Both the position numbers and the translations under genes were made by a program. The notes beneath the pieces are model-generated. The model worked only from the letters and a program-made list of their open reading frames with translations. It searched no databases and was not told where the DNA came from. 10,414 bases of DNA from positions 1-10,414 of the forward strand of contig JAIUYC010000053.1 of NCBI GenBank assembly GCA_020216575.1, read 5' to 3'. This stretch comes from Coleofasciculus sp. S288. GTDB taxonomy: Bacteria; Cyanobacteriota; Cyanobacteriia; Cyanobacteriales; Coleofasciculaceae. Position 1 is the stretch's first letter. Every line of letters begins with the position of its first letter. Shown here piece by piece: positions 6,726 through 10,414 of this stretch.

Positions 6726-8975
6726 ATGAATTACAAGGGTACAAAACTACCAAAAATTGGTGATTGGTTATTGGTCATGGGTCATTGGTCATGGGTCATT
6801 GGTCGTAGGAACAACAAGAACCAATTATCAATTACCCATCTTTTACTTTTTCTTAGCATATTGGGAGTTTCCACCAAAGCAACAGCACAGCCGACAGGTC
6901 GAGTGGTGGTGGTGAATAGCAACCAGGATGGGGCAATCCAAGCTGATGATGGCTTGACGTTACGAGAGGCGATCGCAATTGTCAATGGTCAATTGAGTGC
7001 TGAGCAATTGAGTGAGGCGGAAAGAGCGCAGATTCAACCGCTAGACTCCAATACACCCTCCCGGATTGAGTTCAATTTGCCATCCGGAGACACAACTATC
7101 CGCCTCCAGGAAATGTTGCCCCCTCTGGCAAGTCCGGGATTAGTCGTGGATGGTACAACCCAGCCTGGTTACGATGCAACGCGCTCAGCCACAGCCGAAA
7201 TTGAAATTCCGATTCCTGTAGTGGAAATTACACCAGCGCCAGATACTGACATTTTGCGGGGATTGACAATTGTCGCCGATGGTGTGACGGTTCGGGGATT
7301 GAGCATCTATGGTTTCACCAAGGCGGCTGGCGCAACGCTGAATACACCCCCAGCAGATATTTTTATCGATCGCCCACCACCCGTGCCAGATGCCGCTTGG
7401 GACGTGAAGCCTTGGGACTGGGAACCGAGAGGTAGGGAAGAGGACACGGGGACGCGGGGACGCGAGGACACGGAGAATTTAGGTGAACTCTCCCCAAAGG
7501 GTGTTGTTGTTGAACTCAATTGGCTGGGTATTCTGCCGGATGAGGGAATGCCAGAGACGCCGTCGGCGTTTGGTGTCGTGGTGTTTAACAGTCTGGGAAC
7601 GACGATTGAGCGCAACCGAATTGCTAATCACGAAGGTAGTGCGATCATTACGTCGGTTCAGGCAGAGAATCTGCTGGTGACAGAAAACATCATTGTGGGC
7701 AATGGGATTGCTGGCATGCCTGATGCAATTCGCTTGGAAGGCGCGATCGCTAATTCTCAGATTACGGGGAATTTGATTTGTGGAAACGATGGCAGTGGAG
7801 TGTATTTGTTTAAGCCTGACGGTTCTGTGCAAATTCGCGATAACGACATCATTTTTAATGGCAGACGCTTGCGTCGAGCGGCGGTTTACCTGATGGGAGA
7901 CAATAACCAAGTTATCGACAACCGCATTGCGTATCAGGCGGGTCCGGGGGTCGTGGTTACGTCGTATCCTAAGAGCGACCTCAACGTTATTGAAAGCAAT
8001 CGCTTTGCCGGACTTGAAGGACTCAGTATTGACCTCAATGCCCAGCAAAATGTTGAACCCCTCCATTTTCAACGTGGAGATGGTCCCAATCCCCCCCGCA
8101 ATTCCCCGAATCGACGCAAGGAAACAGGAAACTCGGCCATTAATGCCCCCCAATTTACAACTAGAGAATTCGTTGTCCGAGAATCTCAAGTCCAACTCTC
8201 TGGTCAAGCTGATTCGGGTTCAAGTGTTCAACTCTATCGAGTTAGCGAAACATCTAGTAGTCCTTATGGTCCTCTGAGTGAGCCATTGACGACGGTTGAG
8301 ACAGACGAGCAAGGGCAATTTAGCGTCGCGCTCAACGACTTGCAGGCTGGGGATAGGGTAAGTGCGATCGCAACTCACCCCCAATACGGCACTTCAGAAC
8401 CCGCACGTAATGCCTTAATTCAGTCCTCAGTCCCCAGTTCCCAGTCTCGCATCCCCGATCCCCAAACACCAACACCCGTCATTCCTCGGTGTACCACGGC
8501 ACAATTACCGCCAACAACACCAGAACCAATCCCACCAGAACCAGCCCCTCCACCCGAACCTCTGAGGTTGCGCGTACCCAGAAATGTCCACTTCGCTCTC
8601 GACCGCTCGGATCTTAGTCCCGAAAGTGCGGCAGTTCTTGACGAAATTGCCAGGGTGTTGCTGGAATATCCCTTCCTTACCGTTGAACTTCAAGGTCACA
8701 CTGACCCCCGTGCCAGTGATGCCTATAACCAGGCTTTAGGAGAGCGGCGAGCGCTCTCGGTACGAAATTACCTGTTGCGCCAAGGCATTGCCCCAGAACG
8801 GATGACAATTCGTTCCTTTGGAGAACGGCAGCGCCGAACGGCTGGTACAGATGTATTGGATTATGCCCGCGATCGTCGGGTTGAGGTTATCTTCCAAGAC
8901 ACCAGAGGGTTGGAAATCATCTTTGAAACTCAAGAATCAGACCTGCAAGTAGAACCCACGGGAGGTACAAGGTAG
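6726..8975 (+). CDS. Gene C: CSLREA-like beta-helix protein with C-terminal OmpA domain
   Basis: A 749-residue exported protein (numbering from ATG 6726; TTG 6714 is an alternative with a worse Shine-Dalgarno sequence). Residues 1-54 are a long leader: a repeat-encoded hydrophobic stretch (14-26), then RRNNKN, then the signal core LLLFLSILGVSTKATA, cleaved near 54. Residues 61-87 match the CSLREA motif region (VVVVNSNQDGAIQADDGLTLREAI), with Thr-Leu replacing Cys-Ser. Residues 177-446 hold parallel beta-helix rungs, such as NNQVIDNRIAYQAGPGVVV. Residues 235-253 are an inserted repeat-encoded segment. Residues 481-566 are Ig-like. Residues 567-613 are a Ser/Pro-rich linker. Residues 616-723 are OmpA-like, with GHTD and ERRA; D660 and R675 have the 15-residue spacing of the peptidoglycan-binding pair. 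It lies 25 bp after gene B and overlaps gene D. A role as the cell-wall-anchored part of the assembly is inferred. No membrane barrel lies between beta-helix and OmpA, so the beta-helix may be periplasmic. Confidence 0.92.
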   Translation: MNYKGTKLPKIGDWLLVMGHWSWVIGRRNNKNQLSITHLLLFLSILGVSTKATAQPTGRVVVVNSNQDGAIQADDGLTLREAIAIVNGQLSAEQLSEAERAQIQPLDSNTPSRIEFNLPSGDTTIRLQEMLPPLASPGLVVDGTTQPGYDATRSATAEIEIPIPVVEITPAPDTDILRGLTIVADGVTVRGLSIYGFTKAAGATLNTPPADIFIDRPPPVPDAAWDVKPWDWEPRGREEDTGTRGREDTENLGELSPKGVVVELNWLGILPDEGMPETPSAFGVVVFNSLGTTIERNRIANHEGSAIITSVQAENLLVTENIIVGNGIAGMPDAIRLEGAIANSQITGNLICGNDGSGVYLFKPDGSVQIRDNDIIFNGRRLRRAAVYLMGDNNQVIDNRIAYQAGPGVVVTSYPKSDLNVIESNRFAGLEGLSIDLNAQQNVEPLHFQRGDGPNPPRNSPNRRKETGNSAINAPQFTTREFVVRESQVQLSGQADSGSSVQLYRVSETSSSPYGPLSEPLTTVETDEQGQFSVALNDLQAGDRVSAIATHPQYGTSEPARNALIQSSVPSSQSRIPDPQTPTPVIPRCTTAQLPPTTPEPIPPEPAPPPEPLRLRVPRNVHFALDRSDLSPESAAVLDEIARVLLEYPFLTVELQGHTDPRASDAYNQALGERRALSVRNYLLRQGIAPERMTIRSFGERQRRTAGTDVLDYARDRRVEVIFQDTRGLEIIFETQESDLQVEPTGGTR
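6761..6838. repeat. Heptamer array flanked by inverted arms inside the 5' end of gene C
   Basis: Seven heptamers in phase run from 6761 to 6809: TGATTGG, TTATTGG, TCATGGG, TCATTGG, TCATGGG, TCATTGG, TCGTAGG. The following arm CCAATTATCAATTA (6821-6834) is an imperfect reverse complement of the preceding TTGGTGATTGGTTATTGG region. From general knowledge, TCATTGG-type arrays are usually intergenic in filamentous cyanobacteria. Here the array is read through as residues 12-38 of gene C, just before the signal core. Confidence 0.75.
7440..7473. repeat. Octamer repeat array in gene C (GGGGACGC family)
   Basis: Four octamers in phase: GAGGACAC, GGGGACGC, GGGGACGC, GAGGACAC, followed by GG. They encode EEDTGTRGREDTE within residues 235-253, between early rungs of the beta-helix. 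The array is nearly identical to 3011-3031 in gene B. Confidence 0.75.
8421..8462. repeat. CAGTCCC heptamer array in gene C linker
   Basis: Six heptamers in phase: CAGTCCT, CAGTCCC, CAGTTCC, CAGTCTC, GCATCCC, CGATCCC. They encode QSSVPSSQSRIPDP, the flexible linker between the Ig-like and OmpA domains. Confidence 0.75.
8961..8965 (+). promoter_or_regulatory. Ribosome binding site of gene D
   Basis: GGAGG lies 9 bases before GTG 8975 and inside the last codons of gene C. GTG 8975 shares its G with the TAG stop of C (TAGTG). This supports GTG 8975 over the in-frame ATG 9017, which has no Shine-Dalgarno sequence. Confidence 0.65.
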
Positions 8976-10414
8976 TGCATCGCAATTCCCACCCACCCCG
9001 TCACTCGCACGTTCAAATGCAATGTTCAAAAAAGACTAGGCTTGCCAAAAAGTCCTCTTTTGAATTTTTAATTTTGAAGTTTGAATTGAAACGTTGGCTA
9101 ATTGGCAGTCTTGCCCTTTTATCCGGTTTAGGCTGGAGCAATGCTGTCCGTGCTGAAGGCAGTGTGAATTTAACTAGCAATGACGGATATCGTCCCTTCC
9201 TGGACTATCGCATCGATGCTTTTGTAGTCCTACCGCAACCTATACCGCGTCGGAATGTCATCAAAGTTTATGCCGAGACAGGTGAAACGATCAATCTTGG
9301 CTCCAGTGCGATTGGGGTCGGAGGCGGTCGGATTATAGTTCGCTCGCCCGATGGCAGTACAAATGGTTTTTGTGGTCCTGGAGGTCTCGCTGGTGGTTTG
9401 ATTCAAAACCGCGCACAAGAAACGGCGGGACCTGCACCCAATCCTGGAGGTTATCCCCCCTGTGTCATCAACGTTGATCCTGATCAAACTGGAGTTTGGG
9501 ATATTGAATTTGTCAGCCCTAATGCTGCTGCAAATAACGATCCAGGTGCTCCAGGAACTAGCCAAGGCCCCATACTTGCTGGGAGTGATTGGGCTGAACA
9601 GAATACCAATGACAGTTTTGTGACAGCTTGGGATGTCACAGTGAGTAGGGGTGGAGCAGCTATCCCTGGTCGAGTCTATGCCAACTATTTGCCTCTCAAC
9701 ATGGGAGGGAACGCCAGTCCAGGGAACCCCATAATACTCCGCTCCACAACATTCATTCAAACTTTTGAAGGTTATCTGTACCGAATTGGGCTCGCTCTCG
9801 ACCCTTATGGATTCATATTCTTTGCCAACACGAAGGGATTCAGAGACGCAAATGGCAATCCGATTTTTGCATCCGTTCCTCTTGCCGGCAGCAACGTTCA
9901 TTCCCCTACCGCGCTAGACAATGAACTAAACAATGATATTACCCATAAGATTTTCTTTAACCAACCTAGTGCGAGCTTGCCCACAGTAGCACCTGAAACA
10001 GGTGGTGGCACTACATGGCTGCTCAATCCACCGAGACCCATTCCCACCACTACTGACTTTGACTATAGATTTGTGGGCATAGATGGTACACCTAATCAAG
10101 TTGGTCCTACACTCGGTGGCAACTTTCTTTTCAATGCTACTGGTTCTGGAAATTATGTGATTACTATCGATGTTAATCGGGATGATGTGATAGGAAATGC
10201 CAATGATGTAATTTTAAGGGGTCCAGCTACTCCCGGTCTAAACACCATACCCTGGGATGGTCTAGATAACGATGGCAATCCCGTTCCTGCTGGTGTTACT
10301 CCCTACGAAGCCGTACTCACCTTCTTCTTTGGAGACGTTCATTTTCCATTTCTCGACCCTGAAGCTAACCCTGGTGGTCTGATTATCGAACGATTGACCG
10401 AACCCCAAAGTAGC
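8975..10414 (+). CDS. Gene D: exported protein of unknown family, 3' end outside the window
   Basis: The frame stays open for 480 codons from GTG 8975 to the last base, so the protein is cut by the window edge. Residues 1-38 form a basic, repeat-containing extension. The signal core LKRWLIGSLALLSGLGWSNAVRA (from about 38) is cleaved near RA|EG (60). The mature part is rich in Gly, Pro, Asn and beta-type sequence with few charges, as in secreted surface proteins. Seen: VIKVYAETGETINLGSSAIG (95-114); NPGGYPPC and GVWDIEFVSP in the following 70 residues; then DVNRDD and PWDGLDNDGNPVPAG (about 424-438), which resembles a FlgD-type Ig loop. No family is recognised with confidence. It overlaps gene C and is translationally coupled, so it is the likely client or surface-exposed subunit of the B/C envelope proteins (inference). 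No HIP1 octamer occurs in these 1440 bases. ATG 9017 is an alternative start. Confidence 0.85.
   Translation, partial: MHRNSHPPRHSHVQMQCSKKTRLAKKSSFEFLILKFELKRWLIGSLALLSGLGWSNAVRAEGSVNLTSNDGYRPFLDYRIDAFVVLPQPIPRRNVIKVYAETGETINLGSSAIGVGGGRIIVRSPDGSTNGFCGPGGLAGGLIQNRAQETAGPAPNPGGYPPCVINVDPDQTGVWDIEFVSPNAAANNDPGAPGTSQGPILAGSDWAEQNTNDSFVTAWDVTVSRGGAAIPGRVYANYLPLNMGGNASPGNPIILRSTTFIQTFEGYLYRIGLALDPYGFIFFANTKGFRDANGNPIFASVPLAGSNVHSPTALDNELNNDITHKIFFNQPSASLPTVAPETGGGTTWLLNPPRPIPTTTDFDYRFVGIDGTPNQVGPTLGGNFLFNATGSGNYVITIDVNRDDVIGNANDVILRGPATPGLNTIPWDGLDNDGNPVPAGVTPYEAVLTFFFGDVHFPFLDPEANPGGLIIERLTEPQSS
9058..9085. repeat. TTTTGAA heptamer array inside the 5' end of gene D
   Basis: Four heptamers in phase: TTTTGAA, TTTTTAA, TTTTGAA, GTTTGAA. 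They encode residues 28-37 (around FEFLILKFE), immediately before the signal-peptide core. Confidence 0.65.

Noticed and set aside
6707..6763. Alternative start ATG 6707 for gene C
   Set aside because: It is out of frame with gene C and stops after 18 codons.
7479..8207. 242-codon open frame on the minus strand opposite gene C
   Set aside because: It is antisense to a beta-helix gene with clear domains; its product has no signal, motif or Shine-Dalgarno support and looks like a shadow frame.
9230..9901. 223-codon open frame on the minus strand opposite gene D
   Set aside because: The + strand frame has a signal peptide, a coupled start and a continuous 480-codon reading; the antisense product is compositionally random.

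Overview
The window looks like chromosomal DNA from a cyanobacterium. The octamer GCGATCGC (HIP1) occurs about a dozen times, for example at 952-959, 1105-1112, 1186-1193, 4023-4030, 5057-5064, 5651-5658, 6036-6043 and 8364-8371. Several families of short tandem heptamer/octamer repeats typical of filamentous cyanobacteria are also present. All genes lie on the + strand, and there are no rRNA, tRNA, CRISPR or transposase signals.

Layout. (1) 1-172: a G/C-rich hairpin repeat at the left edge, then a short upstream region with an inverted repeat. (2) 173-880: a two-domain regulator with an HxlR-type winged helix at the N-terminus and a response-regulator receiver domain at the C-terminus. (3) 881-1757: about 880 bp without a convincing gene. 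It holds HIP1 sites, a CRP-like palindrome, a TATAAT box about 530 bp ahead of the next gene, and short direct repeats. (4) 1758 to the right edge: four tightly spaced genes, here called A to D. A is an exported DUF11 plus SdrD-B-like protein. B is a 1344-residue protein with an acidic linker, an invasin-type Ig domain and a probable large outer-membrane beta-barrel. C is an exported protein with a CSLREA-like start, a right-handed beta-helix, an Ig-like domain and a C-terminal OmpA peptidoglycan-binding domain. D is an exported protein of unknown family, cut by the window edge after 480 codons. A/B overlap as ATGA and C/D as TAGTG, each with a strong Shine-Dalgarno sequence, and B/C are 25 bp apart, so A-B-C-D reads as one translationally coupled operon.

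Inferred system: an envelope assembly with an outer-membrane barrel (B), a peptidoglycan-anchored partner (C), a small adhesive module (A) and a large exported protein (D). It may display or export a surface protein. The function is not known from the sequence. The most unusual structural feature is that B, C and D each carry a short-repeat array between the start codon and the signal-peptide core, and B and C carry further in-frame repeat arrays at linker positions. The intergenic-type repeats have therefore been absorbed into the reading frames.
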